Below, piece by piece: positions 33,708 to 42,092 of a stretch of DNA of 49,452 nt. Numbering within the stretch: the first letter of the stretch is position 1; every line of letters begins with the position of its first letter. The notes beneath the pieces were generated by a model. That model was not told where the DNA came from and did no database searches. It saw only the letters and a list, made by a program, of their open reading frames with translations. A program made the position numbers and the translations under genes. The stretch comes from Sphaerochaeta sp. (GTDB lineage: Bacteria; Spirochaetota; Spirochaetia; Sphaerochaetales; Sphaerochaetaceae), in contig JAGYOG010000016.1 in NCBI GenBank assembly GCA_018399495.1, positions 1 to 49,452 of the forward strand, written 5' to 3'.

Positions 33708-34959
33708 AACACTCCTGTGCTTTCTCAAGGAACGATTCACAACCAAAGTTACCGCTCTTTAAAACCAATTGGTACTTCTTGTCCAAGGACTGCACCCACG
33801 ATACACCTGGGTCTATCTGCTCTCCGATCAGGTAGGCATCCACCCCCAAGGTGGAGGCAACCACCCCGCTGGTTTCTCCCCCTCCAACGATGAAGGTCTC
33901 GACTCCTTTCTGTGCGAGTATAGCTGTCATTTTCCCAAATACCTGCTCGATGATTCCTGCTAGATACACTCCCTTGAACCGTTGTTCTCGGTTATACTGC
34001 AGTTCCTCTGGTGAGCGCGTTGCAAAGACCATGGGAGCAAGCGTACTTCCCTGGTGGGCAAATACCCACTTGGCAAGCGTCTCAGGATAAGAGGGGTCGT
34101 CCACACAAGCTTGCTCATCAATACTGAAACTCTCTGCCTTCTCTTTATAGTAGGCAACTTGCTTCTGCATCATTGCAGAGCAGGAACCAGCGATAACCAC
34201 TGCTTTTGTCCTTTTAGGGAGGAACGCAGGCTTCGCGGTGCCTCTCTCTCCAAGGGCTTTGGCCCTCACTGCTGCGATACCCTGAGCCAGACCAGAACCT
34301 CCGGTGACAAGAAGCATATCCTCGGTTGCCTTGGCTATCGTAGTCAAGTCCCCATCGTTGATGACATCGACGATGATATTGTTCACCCCATCCTTTTCAA
34401 GTGTATCAATTCGATTCTTTACTGCTGTAGCCCCTTTCCTGACCACATCATAATATACATGACCATTGGTTGCAGGACTCTGCATCGCAAGCAAATCGGC
34501 AAGCTTCGACATCTTCATTGGATTGAGAGGATGATGACGCATGGGAGAGTCACTGAGCAATTGGTCACCTACAAACAGGTAACCGTGGTACACGGTTCTT
34601 CGATTGATGGGAAGCGAGGGACAGATGAGTGTGCTCGAGAGTCCCAGCGCAGCCCTTAGTGCATCACTGATAGGACCAATATTCCCTTTCTCGGTTGAAT
34701 CAAAGGTTGAGCAGTATTTATAGTAGAAACGGTCACAACCAGCTTCCTGAAGGAAAGCAAGCGCAGAGAGAGCCTCTTTTACGGCATCAGAGGAGGGAAT
34801 GCTCCTGATCTTCAGGCTCATGACAATCGCATCAGTCTCGGGAAGTTGCCCTGTAGCAACAGGCTTGGCACACATGAGCGTTCTCATGCCTCCAGATACC
34901 AAGAAGCCAGCAATATCCACAGCCCCGGTAAAATCGTCTGCGATAACTCCTAGTTTCAT
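33691..34959 (-). CDS. otnK: 3-oxo-tetronate kinase (four-carbon acid sugar kinase family)
   Basis: About 422 residues from M at 34959 (MKLGVIADDFTGAVDIAGFLVSGGMRT). The opening IADDFTGA is the hallmark of the four-carbon acid sugar kinase family. The middle has FYYKYCSTFDSTEKGNIGPISDAL and SLPINRRTVYHGYLFVGDQLLSDSPMRHHPLNPM. The C-terminal nucleotide-binding part has FIVGGGETSGVVASTLGVDAYLIG. Paired with OtnC it would serve breakdown of tetronate-type acids (threonate or erythronate). No dehydrogenase or isomerase for the first steps is seen nearby. Confidence 0.87.
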   Translation of the reverse strand: MKLGVIADDFTGAVDIAGFLVSGGMRTLMCAKPVATGQLPETDAIVMSLKIRSIPSSDAVKEALSALAFLQEAGCDRFYYKYCSTFDSTEKGNIGPISDALRAALGLSSTLICPSLPINRRTVYHGYLFVGDQLLSDSPMRHHPLNPMKMSKLADLLAMQSPATNGHVYYDVVRKGATAVKNRIDTLEKDGVNNIIVDVINDGDLTTIAKATEDMLLVTGGSGLAQGIAAVRAKALGERGTAKPAFLPKRTKAVVIAGSCSAMMQKQVAYYKEKAESFSIDEQACVDDPSYPETLAKWVFAHQGSTLAPMVFATRSPEELQYNREQRFKGVYLAGIIEQVFGKMTAILAQKGVETFIVGGGETSGVVASTLGVDAYLIGEQIDPGVSWVQSLDKKYQLVLKSGNFGCESFLEKAQECYDERN

Positions 34960-35172
34960 ACAACCTCTTATCATTCATTCGTAAAGTATCATTGGATTAT
35001 ATAGTATCCCAGTTTGTTGCGCTTGTTCACCCTGCCGATTGAACCAACGCTGCTGACCCCTTCCTGATACCGGTTCAATCTCCTGACAACCCTGAAATCG
35101 TAGAATATCCAAGGAGTTGCCCCTCAGCTATGCAGTATCCTCTCGAGGGTAGAACCAAAGGAGGGAAAACAC
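34960..35172 (-). promoter_or_regulatory. otnKC upstream region with long inverted repeat
   Basis: The 213-bp gap contains a perfect 9-bp inverted repeat, GATTGAACC (35037-35045) and GGTTCAATC (35072-35080) on opposite arms, spaced by 26 bases. Closer to otnK a TATATAAT -10-like box lies on the minus strand near 34996-35003. No good -35 was seen. The repeat could be an operator or an RNA stem. Confidence 0.4.
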
Positions 35173-35736
35173 TTAGGGAAGCGCGTGTGTTACAACAGCG
35201 TACCCAATACCGCTTATGGCACCAAAAATGAGTAAGACTATGGGGCCTAAGGGTATTTTTCGACTGTTCAAACAGATAAAGGCAAGTACAAAGACGATGA
35301 TGGCAAAGAGATCAATCTGCCCCATATGTCCTATCGCAAGCTGTAACAAAGAGAGTCCAGCGGTAAAGATGGCGGCAACCACTACCGGCCGGACTCCTTC
35401 AAGTACGCGCTTGAGCAGTGTCTGCTCTCGGTACTTCTCATAGATGCGGGCCAACAGCAACATAATGATTACCGATGGGAGGATATTCCCCAAGGTAGCC
35501 ACCACGACGCCGGCAATTCCTGCAACGTTCATACCTACAAACGTAGCGGAATTGATGGCAATGGGACCTGGAGTCATTTCTGCGATGGTTACCAAGTCAG
35601 CAAATTCTGTGGGGGTCAGCCAACCATGGATGTCGACTGTCTGGGCTTGGATAAGAGGCATAGCGGCATATCCACCACCAATACTGAACAAACCGATCTG
35701 GAAAAAGCTCAAGAAGAGAGAAAAGAGTATACTCAT
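35173..35736 (-). CDS. CHR-family (chromate/sulfate-type) transporter, second half
   Basis: About 187 residues from the ATG at 35736 (MSILFSLFLSFFQIGLFSIGGGYAAMPLI). The frame runs further upstream to 35973, but this overlaps the first half and is a shadow. The CHR signature is clear: FSIGGGYAAMPLIQ and FADLVTIAEMTPGPIAINSATFVG, with about six membrane helices. Two-gene (short-chain) CHR systems pair as a heterodimer. It overlaps the first half by ATGA. CHR proteins are known as chromate exporters and have been linked to sulfate. The sulfatase context makes sulfate the better guess here. Confidence 0.88.
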   Translation of the reverse strand: MSILFSLFLSFFQIGLFSIGGGYAAMPLIQAQTVDIHGWLTPTEFADLVTIAEMTPGPIAINSATFVGMNVAGIAGVVVATLGNILPSVIIMLLLARIYEKYREQTLLKRVLEGVRPVVVAAIFTAGLSLLQLAIGHMGQIDLFAIIVFVLAFICLNSRKIPLGPIVLLIFGAISGIGYAVVTHALP

Positions 35737-36338
35737 AGCTTCTTCTCCTTCTGGAGCAGGATCATGCTCTGGATGATTGAGAAGACCACGATGCTTACCA
35801 TGACCAGCATGATGTTTACTTTGAAGATAAACAGAGCGCTGAAACTCAGGACAAAGAGGAGGATTGGAAGCACTTGCTTTTTCTTCAGCAATGGCATGAA
35901 CAATGCCCAGGTAACCTGTAGGACGATGGCTGCAACAACAGCACGCATTCCATGAAATGCTGCGGCAATCCAAAGGTTATCCTGCACTGCCTTGTAGCCA
36001 AGGCTCACCAACGTCAGAATTATCATGGGGGGAAGAATGGTACCCAAGGTAGCAACCAAGGCACCGGGCACACCAGCCAGGTGATAGCCCACCATCAGGG
36101 AACCGTTGACAGCAATGGGACCGGGTGAAGACTGAGCGATGGTGATGAAATCAAGCATCTCCTCATCGTTGATCCAGCCGAGTTTTACCACCATCTTCTT
36201 TCGCATCAGACTGATGATCACAAACCCACCACCAAAGGTAAACAAACTCAGGGAGAATGTTGTCCAAAAGAGTTTAAAGAAGAATTTCAGATTGATCTCT
36301 GGCCTCTTCTTTTGCTCACGAATCAGCACATCTGGCAT
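35733..36338 (-). CDS. CHR-family (chromate/sulfate-type) transporter, first half
   Basis: 201 residues, about six helices. The CHR signature is FTFGGGFVIISLMRKKMVVKLGWINDEEMLDFITIAQSSPGPIAVNGSLMVGYHLAG. The ATG at 36338 follows GGAGG and begins only eight bases after the anSME stop at 36347, so it is in the same operon as the sulfatase and its maturase. It is translationally coupled to the second half. The predicted function is anion export from the cytoplasm. Confidence 0.9.
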   Translation of the reverse strand: MPDVLIREQKKRPEINLKFFFKLFWTTFSLSLFTFGGGFVIISLMRKKMVVKLGWINDEEMLDFITIAQSSPGPIAVNGSLMVGYHLAGVPGALVATLGTILPPMIILTLVSLGYKAVQDNLWIAAAFHGMRAVVAAIVLQVTWALFMPLLKKKQVLPILLFVLSFSALFIFKVNIMLVMVSIVVFSIIQSMILLQKEKKL

Positions 36339-36346
36339 CTTTCCTC

Positions 36347-37444
36347 CTACAATGCAAGCATCTGTTTTGCAATCAATTCAAGCCTTTCTATAACATAGGG
36401 AAAGAATATTTTCATGGAAGTACAAAAGCGATACCCTTCCTCATTACGATACCGTTTACAGCCACCTCTGCAAAGAGCTTTCCAAGGACAGGAAGCACAA
36501 TCATCAATGGAATTGGGAGAGTCTTCAATGAACCGTATTTCACTCCGTTTTGCATCAAGCGATGCAATAGAATCCTCAGTGATGTTTCCCAAGAGACAGG
36601 AATCAAGGCAGAAGAAGTCACAGGGATAGATATCCCCGTTACTCTCGACGACATATTGCACAGAGCACACCCCAGCCATATCGCAAGCCTCAGGGGGGTA
36701 TCCAGCTATCATTCCAACAAGGTTGTCAAAAAATCGTATTGAGACAGGCCTCTTCGCTTGGTAGGAAGCAAACCAGAGATCAAAGAGGTCCTTGAGAAAT
36801 TGTGCGTAGTTTGTGGGGGAGAGAAAGCTCTTCTCTCCATCGAAGGGATCCATGCAAGGGATGTACTGTTGGTAGACCAACCCATGCTCCACAAAATAGG
36901 GGTATGCCATGCCAATATTCTGTGCCAGCTCATTGGTGACAACACTCAGTATGTTGAACTCCACCCCTTCCTTCTCCAAGTGAGAAATCCCCTGCAGCAC
37001 TTTCCTTCCGCTTTTTCCCCCGTTTCTATCCTTTCTGTGGAGGTCATTGAGACGTGGGGGTCCATCGAGAGAAACTCCTACCAAGAAATCATGCTGTTTG
37101 AAAAACCTTGCCCAGGTTTCATCAATCAGCATACCATTGGTCTGGAAGGCATAGGTTATCTGGGAATCCTCCCTTTTGCTTGAAGCAACTTTGCTCACAA
37201 AGTATTCAAAAAAAGGAAGCCCCGCAAGAGAGGGTTCTCCCCCTTGAAACATAAAATAGCAGTGTTTTGCTGCCTCCAGGCTCTTCAGGATAATTGCATC
37301 TGCTACTGCGTGACTCATCAGGGGGCGAATTCCGTCAGTTCGATTATCTACCTCATCGAAATAGAAGCAGTAATCACAGCGAAGATTGCACGCAGCTGAA
37401 GCTGGCTTGATCATCATGGTAAGGTGGGCTCGACGTGTATCCAT
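36347..37444 (-). CDS. Anaerobic sulfatase-maturating enzyme (radical SAM, SPASM)
   Basis: 365 residues. The radical-SAM cluster motif CNLRCDYCFYF (about 19-28) follows IKPASAA, as in anSMEs. MFQGGEPSLAGLPFF and the Cys-rich SPASM end (CSVQYVVESNGDIYPCDFFC, CASCPWKALCRGGCKRYR, YRFC) complete the family pattern. It converts an active-site Cys or Ser of sulfatases into formylglycine without oxygen, in the cytoplasm. Both sulfatases in this window have Cys in that position. It lies after gntR; an 81-bp gap holds a TATAAT at 37514-37519 (minus strand), so an extra internal promoter is possible. Confidence 0.93.
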   Translation of the reverse strand: MDTRRAHLTMMIKPASAACNLRCDYCFYFDEVDNRTDGIRPLMSHAVADAIILKSLEAAKHCYFMFQGGEPSLAGLPFFEYFVSKVASSKREDSQITYAFQTNGMLIDETWARFFKQHDFLVGVSLDGPPRLNDLHRKDRNGGKSGRKVLQGISHLEKEGVEFNILSVVTNELAQNIGMAYPYFVEHGLVYQQYIPCMDPFDGEKSFLSPTNYAQFLKDLFDLWFASYQAKRPVSIRFFDNLVGMIAGYPPEACDMAGVCSVQYVVESNGDIYPCDFFCLDSCLLGNITEDSIASLDAKRSEIRFIEDSPNSIDDCASCPWKALCRGGCKRYRNEEGYRFCTSMKIFFPYVIERLELIAKQMLAL

Positions 37445-37525
37445 TGATTAATATATATCCTTTATTGCGTATAAGCACAAGGACCCAAAAATCATAAGAC
37501 ATGTCCTTTTCCCATTATAGTGGTT

Positions 37526-38653
37526 CTATATTTCCCTAAGGTTTCGGATCGACCATCCATCGTAAATTGTAGGTTTGAATGTATATGAGTAGTCATGGAT
37601 TTTGTACTCATTGTCAGAGATCATTCTAAAAATACGCTTTCCTACCTCAAAACCCATCTCATACCCTGGATGGACAGAAGCGGTAATACCACTGTCGGAC
37701 CAGTCGTTATCGGAATAGTCGAACGCTACCACCGAATAATCCTTTGGGACCTGTTTACCTTGTTTTTGCAGTAAGTCCAAAACAGTTCGTAAGATCATGA
37801 AATTGCAACAGACAATTGCAGTACATTTCGGGACTGCCTTGAGAAACTTCCATAGACTCTTGTAAAACTCTTTCTTGTCGGAGGCATCATCTGAGATAAC
37901 CCACTTCACATATGCATCATCATAGCTGGCACCATACTTCTGTAGGGCACGCACATACCCTTTGTATTTCTCGATTCCTTGGTAGTTATCATAAACGAAA
38001 ACACCTGAAATATACTGATGACCAGCCTCAGTCAGGCGTTTTACCAACTCATCGGCACATTGATTATCTGCTATCGTCACCTTAGGAAATTGTGCATCAA
38101 CGTAGTAATTGTTGTAGAAGATAACCGGGATATCCTTGTCATAAAGAGCAGAGTAACAATCAAGATTGGGGTTCAAGATACTGGCCTTCACCCCATCCAC
38201 AATCAAGCCATGGAAGCCAGAAGAACAGGAGAGCAAGCACTTGCGTTCATTGGCGAATTTATTGTCTGTGTAGAAAATCCTCAACTCCACAGACTCATTC
38301 TCTAATGAATCCTTGATACCACGTATCAGATTCTTGTTTGCATGATAATCCTGCCCTTGGATGATTGCACCTATCTTGATCTTTCCATGATCCATCTGGT
38401 GCTGTTCACGCAAGAATGCTTTCTTGTTTACAAAGGTTCCACTGCCTTTCTTCGTGTAGATAAGCTCACGCTCTTTAAGGTGGGAGAATGCCGTCCTCAC
38501 CGTCTCGCGACTCACTCCGAATTTCTTACAGAGAAAGTGCTCAGAAGGAAGACGGACATCCTCCGTAAACTGCTTCTGGTCTATCAACGTATGAATATAT
38601 TGTTCAATTACCTCATACTTCCTAACAGCCTGAGGGGCGTTCCGTACAATCAT
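37526..38653 (-). CDS. GntR-type regulator with LacI-type sensor domain (AraR-like)
   Basis: 375 residues. The N-terminal GntR winged helix is seen in KYEVIEQYIHTLIDQKQFTEDVRLPSEHFLCKKFGVSRETVRTAFSHLKERELIYTKKGSGTFV. The rest is a periplasmic-binding-protein-like sensor (IKIGAIIQGQDYHANKNLIRGIKDSL, FHGLIVDG, DIPVIFYNNY, SVVAFDYSDNDWSDSGIT). This fusion resembles AraR of Bacillus. The start overlaps the end of the sulfatase gene by 32 bases. It most likely senses a sugar-like compound handled by this operon and controls tctCBA-sulfatase expression. Confidence 0.9.
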   Translation of the reverse strand: MIVRNAPQAVRKYEVIEQYIHTLIDQKQFTEDVRLPSEHFLCKKFGVSRETVRTAFSHLKERELIYTKKGSGTFVNKKAFLREQHQMDHGKIKIGAIIQGQDYHANKNLIRGIKDSLENESVELRIFYTDNKFANERKCLLSCSSGFHGLIVDGVKASILNPNLDCYSALYDKDIPVIFYNNYYVDAQFPKVTIADNQCADELVKRLTEAGHQYISGVFVYDNYQGIEKYKGYVRALQKYGASYDDAYVKWVISDDASDKKEFYKSLWKFLKAVPKCTAIVCCNFMILRTVLDLLQKQGKQVPKDYSVVAFDYSDNDWSDSGITASVHPGYEMGFEVGKRIFRMISDNEYKIHDYSYTFKPTIYDGWSIRNLREI

Positions 38654-40007
38654 CTTCTATAATTACATCCTTCTGTTCACTGTTGAAAATCCATGCTTTA
38701 AGCCGTTTTCGCAATTCCATCTTAGCATGGAGATACTCCTTATCATCTACAATATTTGTAAGTTGATGGGGATCCTTGGAAAGATCATACATGCAATCAT
38801 CAACATAGTAATCACTGGAAGGGTACAAGCCTCCATTGCGATTCGGAGCATAGACAGCATACAGGTACCGATCAGTTCGGATTGCACGCCCTACCCTGCT
38901 CTCTGATATCTGCGCATACACCTCATTTATTCGCTCTGAGGTGTCTCCGTCCACGATTGTCGCAAGATCTTCACCAATCATGGCATCCCCTACTTCAATT
39001 CCAGCCATGGAGAGAATTGTTTTGGCAATACTTCCAGTACTTACCAAATCCTCGATTACCTTCCCTCCTACATACCTACCTCCACGAATTACCAATGGCA
39101 CTCTCAGGGCAGCATCATGTGCAGTACGTTTGTAATCATCAAAACCATTGAGATGTGCATCCTTGTTCCGAGTGTGGAAGTGAGAACCATGGTCTGAGGT
39201 GAAGATGATGTAGGTATCCTCATAGATTCCTTTTTCTTTAAGCTTCTCTATCAGGCGTCCGAGGTTCTCATCCACCTTTGCACAAGCACCGAGATAGTCG
39301 GGATATTCCTGGGGTGCATCACCCCCACCGAGTGCCTTCAGATCCTCAGGGAGTACATAATCCTTGTATTTTCCCTTGGATCCCTTCGGCCCCTGATAGT
39401 GGTGCGCATCATTCTGGTGGTGTGGCTCAATTTGTGAAACAGTCAAGAAAAACGGCTTCTGTGAGTCATACCCATCGAGGAATTCTAGGGCATAATTGGC
39501 CATGCAATCAGCACGATAACCACTGAAATCACAGCGGTTCATATGCTCGTCAAAGACATAGCCTCCAAATCCATTGGAAGTGAATTCCAATACATCACTC
39601 ACTCTCCAGAAACCATTGTAACCACCCCTGAGCTCAGGGGGAATTGCCGATCTCTGGTAGTCCTGGGTTGGTTTTTTCTCCATCTCCCCATCTGAGGCCA
39701 AATGCCACTTCCCGATATAGGCTGTCTCATAGCCGTTGTCCTGCAAGTAGTGCGCGATGGTCTTGGTATCTCTGGGGAGGGCTTTGCTGTTGCGAAAACA
39801 ACCAGTGGTTGTTGCAAATAAGCCAGTTTGGAATATTGCCCTGCACGGCCCACAAACAGGCTGTGGTGAAAACGCATGCTCAAATCGAACACCTTCCTTT
39901 GCCAGAGCATCCAGATGAGGGGTAATGGGCAACTTCTGTCCATAACAACTACAGGTATCATACCGCTGCTGGTCTGAGAAATAAAACACAATATTGGGTT
40001 TCTTCAT
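38622..40007 (-). CDS. Sulfatase, Cys-type, without signal peptide
   Basis: 461 residues, type I sulfatase (alkaline-phosphatase superfamily). It starts MKKPNIVFYFSDQQRYD with no leader, so it is predicted to be cytoplasmic. The formylglycine precursor is Cys52 in PVCGPCRAIFQTG (C-x-P-x-R). YIGKWHLASDG and IFTSDHGSHFH supply the other active-site and metal residues. Its ATG shares a base with the tctA stop (TAATG), so import and desulfation are translationally linked. The exact substrate (sugar sulfate, choline sulfate or another ester) is not evident. Confidence 0.92.
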   Translation of the reverse strand: MKKPNIVFYFSDQQRYDTCSCYGQKLPITPHLDALAKEGVRFEHAFSPQPVCGPCRAIFQTGLFATTTGCFRNSKALPRDTKTIAHYLQDNGYETAYIGKWHLASDGEMEKKPTQDYQRSAIPPELRGGYNGFWRVSDVLEFTSNGFGGYVFDEHMNRCDFSGYRADCMANYALEFLDGYDSQKPFFLTVSQIEPHHQNDAHHYQGPKGSKGKYKDYVLPEDLKALGGGDAPQEYPDYLGACAKVDENLGRLIEKLKEKGIYEDTYIIFTSDHGSHFHTRNKDAHLNGFDDYKRTAHDAALRVPLVIRGGRYVGGKVIEDLVSTGSIAKTILSMAGIEVGDAMIGEDLATIVDGDTSERINEVYAQISESRVGRAIRTDRYLYAVYAPNRNGGLYPSSDYYVDDCMYDLSKDPHQLTNIVDDKEYLHAKMELRKRLKAWIFNSEQKDVIIEDDCTERPSGC

Positions 40008-41497
40008 TATACGCTCCTATTATTTCCACGAATCTTAGAAAACACTATCAGGAATACCGTCAAAGCGATGACGGTGATAAATGCGATGGAGATGGGGGAT
40101 TGTACAAAGATCGACCAACTTCCATCAGAGAGAATCAGCGAACGCCTGAAGTTCTCCTCTGTAATAGCCCCCAAAACGAGTCCCAGCAGTACAGGGATGG
40201 TTGAAAAACCCAGTTTTGAGAACACATAGGCAAGAACGGCGAAGGCCAACGTAACTTTCACGTCGAAAAGGGAATTGTTCACCGAAAAGGCCCCAGCGAA
40301 ACAGAAAATCACGATGATCGGGGTCAATATGGAAACTGGAATCGAGACAACTCTAGCAAAGTATTTGGTCAAGGTCTTTCCTTGCAGGAACATGAAGAGA
40401 TTGACAAAGATAAGGCCAATCATAATTGCATACATCGTAGATCCATGTTTTACAAAGAGATTCGGTCCCGGGGTAAGTCCATTGATCATCAAGGCACCAA
40501 GCATGATTGCTGCAACCCCATCTCCAGGGATTCCCATGGTAAGAAGAGGAATCAAGGTTGCACCGGTGACCGCGTTGTTTGCAGTCTCTGCTGCTGTAAT
40601 ACCTTCAATTGATCCCTTTCCAAACTCATCCTTATGCTTGCTCATCTGTCTCACCCGATCATAACTCACAAACGAAGCCATCGAAGCTCCTGTTCCTGGA
40701 ATGACACCAATGATGATACCTACAACTGCAGAGAAGAAGGCTGGGAATGCCATACGTTTGTACTCCTTCGCAGTGATATGGCCTTTTTCCTGTTTGACTT
40801 CCTCCAAACTGGATATCGTGATCTGATTGCTCTTCTTGCTTTTAGCGAGTACCTCGCTAAGAGCGAAGAGGCCGATCAGACAAATAACCAAGTCAAATCC
40901 GGAGTAGAGATTAATGTTCTTGAAAATAAATCGGGTGCTCCCGGTCATTGGATCAAGACCAATAGTGGAAATGAACAACCCTACAGCACCTGAGATCATG
41001 CCTTTCACCAGTGAATTACTTGAGACACCTGCAATAACGGTGAGTCCAAAAAGACAGACAAGAAAGTACTCAGGCGTACCCATTTTCTGGGCAAATTTTG
41101 CTACCTGAGGAGCAAAGAACAGCAAAGTAATTGCACTAGCCACACCACCGAAGGTTGATGCCTGCAGTGCAACATTCAATGCTTTCTTGCTCTTTCCTTG
41201 TTTGGTAAGCGCATATCCGTCTGCCATGGTAGCAGTTGCGTGCGGAGTACCTGGTGTGTTTATTAGGATTGCAGAAATTGAGCCACCATACCCTCCGGCG
41301 CAGTAAATACCCAAGAGAAACATGAAAGAATCAATTGGGCCCATGGTATAGGTGAAGGGAAGGAATAAGACGATACAGAGAATTACAGTCAGACCAGGTA
41401 TTGCACCGAATACCAAGCCTAAGAGCAGTCCTACATTCATGAACAGGAAACTGGAGAGTGAAAAAAATTGTTGCAATCCACTTAAGAATAAGTCCAT
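40007..41497 (-). CDS. tctA: Tripartite tricarboxylate transporter, large membrane subunit (TctA)
   Basis: 496 residues with about twelve membrane helices. GLLLGLVFGAIPGLTVILCIVLFLPFTYTM, YGGSISAILINTPGTPHATATMADGY (the family signature) and a second-half repeat GIIIGVIPGTGASMASFVSYDRVRQMSKHKDEFGKGSIEGITAAETANNA are diagnostic. It forms the channel for the solute delivered by TctC. AGGAGG lies before the ATG. The gene sits between tctB and the sulfatase. Confidence 0.93.
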   Translation of the reverse strand: MDLFLSGLQQFFSLSSFLFMNVGLLLGLVFGAIPGLTVILCIVLFLPFTYTMGPIDSFMFLLGIYCAGGYGGSISAILINTPGTPHATATMADGYALTKQGKSKKALNVALQASTFGGVASAITLLFFAPQVAKFAQKMGTPEYFLVCLFGLTVIAGVSSNSLVKGMISGAVGLFISTIGLDPMTGSTRFIFKNINLYSGFDLVICLIGLFALSEVLAKSKKSNQITISSLEEVKQEKGHITAKEYKRMAFPAFFSAVVGIIIGVIPGTGASMASFVSYDRVRQMSKHKDEFGKGSIEGITAAETANNAVTGATLIPLLTMGIPGDGVAAIMLGALMINGLTPGPNLFVKHGSTMYAIMIGLIFVNLFMFLQGKTLTKYFARVVSIPVSILTPIIVIFCFAGAFSVNNSLFDVKVTLAFAVLAYVFSKLGFSTIPVLLGLVLGAITEENFRRSLILSDGSWSIFVQSPISIAFITVIALTVFLIVFSKIRGNNRSV

Positions 41498-41506
41498 ATC
41501 ATCCTC

Positions 41507-42031
41507 CTACGGCAAGCGTACATTCAGGACAACCTGAAATAGGAGTCCAATGGCGAGAGCTGAGAATACCACAATTACATAGTAGTTCCATTTCCTGATT
41601 CTGAAGAACACCAGCATGCCAATGCCGAAGAGTACTGAGGTAATGATAAAACCAAGGACAGGAATGAGCAGTGCATAGAGCACCAAGAGTGCCAATATGA
41701 CAATTGCCTTGACCTCAGTAAGAAGGTCAAGATAGACAACCTGGATTGGTTGCTTCCTTATAATCTTGACAATTTCTTGTAATAATAAAAGAATTGCGCC
41801 TCCCACAATCACCCAAAGCAGGAGGGAGGGGAATGTTCTTGCTGTGGTGGCCATTCCTTCCTGCCTCTTAACCTGGAATGGCATAATGAGAAACCCTGCA
41901 ATTCCCATCAGCAAGAACAATAGGGGACCAACAAGCGAAGGATAGAATCGCATTTGCTTCCCCTCTAGCTTGTCACCCAGTTGGGTAAAACGGGCATCAA
42001 TTGATTGCATCAGTTGTGTTAGTCTTATCAT
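41507..42031 (-). CDS. tctB: Tripartite tricarboxylate transporter, small membrane subunit (TctB)
   Basis: About 174 residues with four hydrophobic segments, the normal TctB pattern. The ATG at 42031 (MIRLTQLMQ) follows GAGGAG by five bases. The GTG at 42043 lies inside that ribosome site and is not used here. Sequence is weakly conserved in this family, so the call rests on size, topology and position between tctC and tctA. Confidence 0.82.
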   Translation of the reverse strand: MIRLTQLMQSIDARFTQLGDKLEGKQMRFYPSLVGPLLFLLMGIAGFLIMPFQVKRQEGMATTARTFPSLLLWVIVGGAILLLLQEIVKIIRKQPIQVVYLDLLTEVKAIVILALLVLYALLIPVLGFIITSVLFGIGMLVFFRIRKWNYYVIVVFSALAIGLLFQVVLNVRLP

Positions 42032-42047
42032 GGTACTCCTCACACAC

Positions 42048-42076
42048 AGATGGGCCTTCAGAATGAAAGCCCATCT
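42048..42076 (-). ncRNA. Intercistronic stem-loop after tctC
   Basis: AGATGGGC (42048-42055) and GCCCATCT (42069-42076) pair perfectly, and TTCA/TGAA extend the stem toward the loop. It lies between the tctC stop (42093) and tctB start, with no T run after it. Confidence 0.7.
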
Positions 42077-42092
42077 TGCTTTGTGGTGTCAA

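Noticed and set aside
35737..35973. N-terminal extension of the second CHR half
   Set aside because: This part is out of frame with and inside the first CHR gene, while the ATG at 35736 overlaps its stop in the usual coupled manner.
35173..36338. Chromate resistance locus
   Set aside because: The CHR genes follow the sulfatase maturase directly and there is no chrB-like regulator or other metal-resistance gene, so a plain chromate label is a poor fit.
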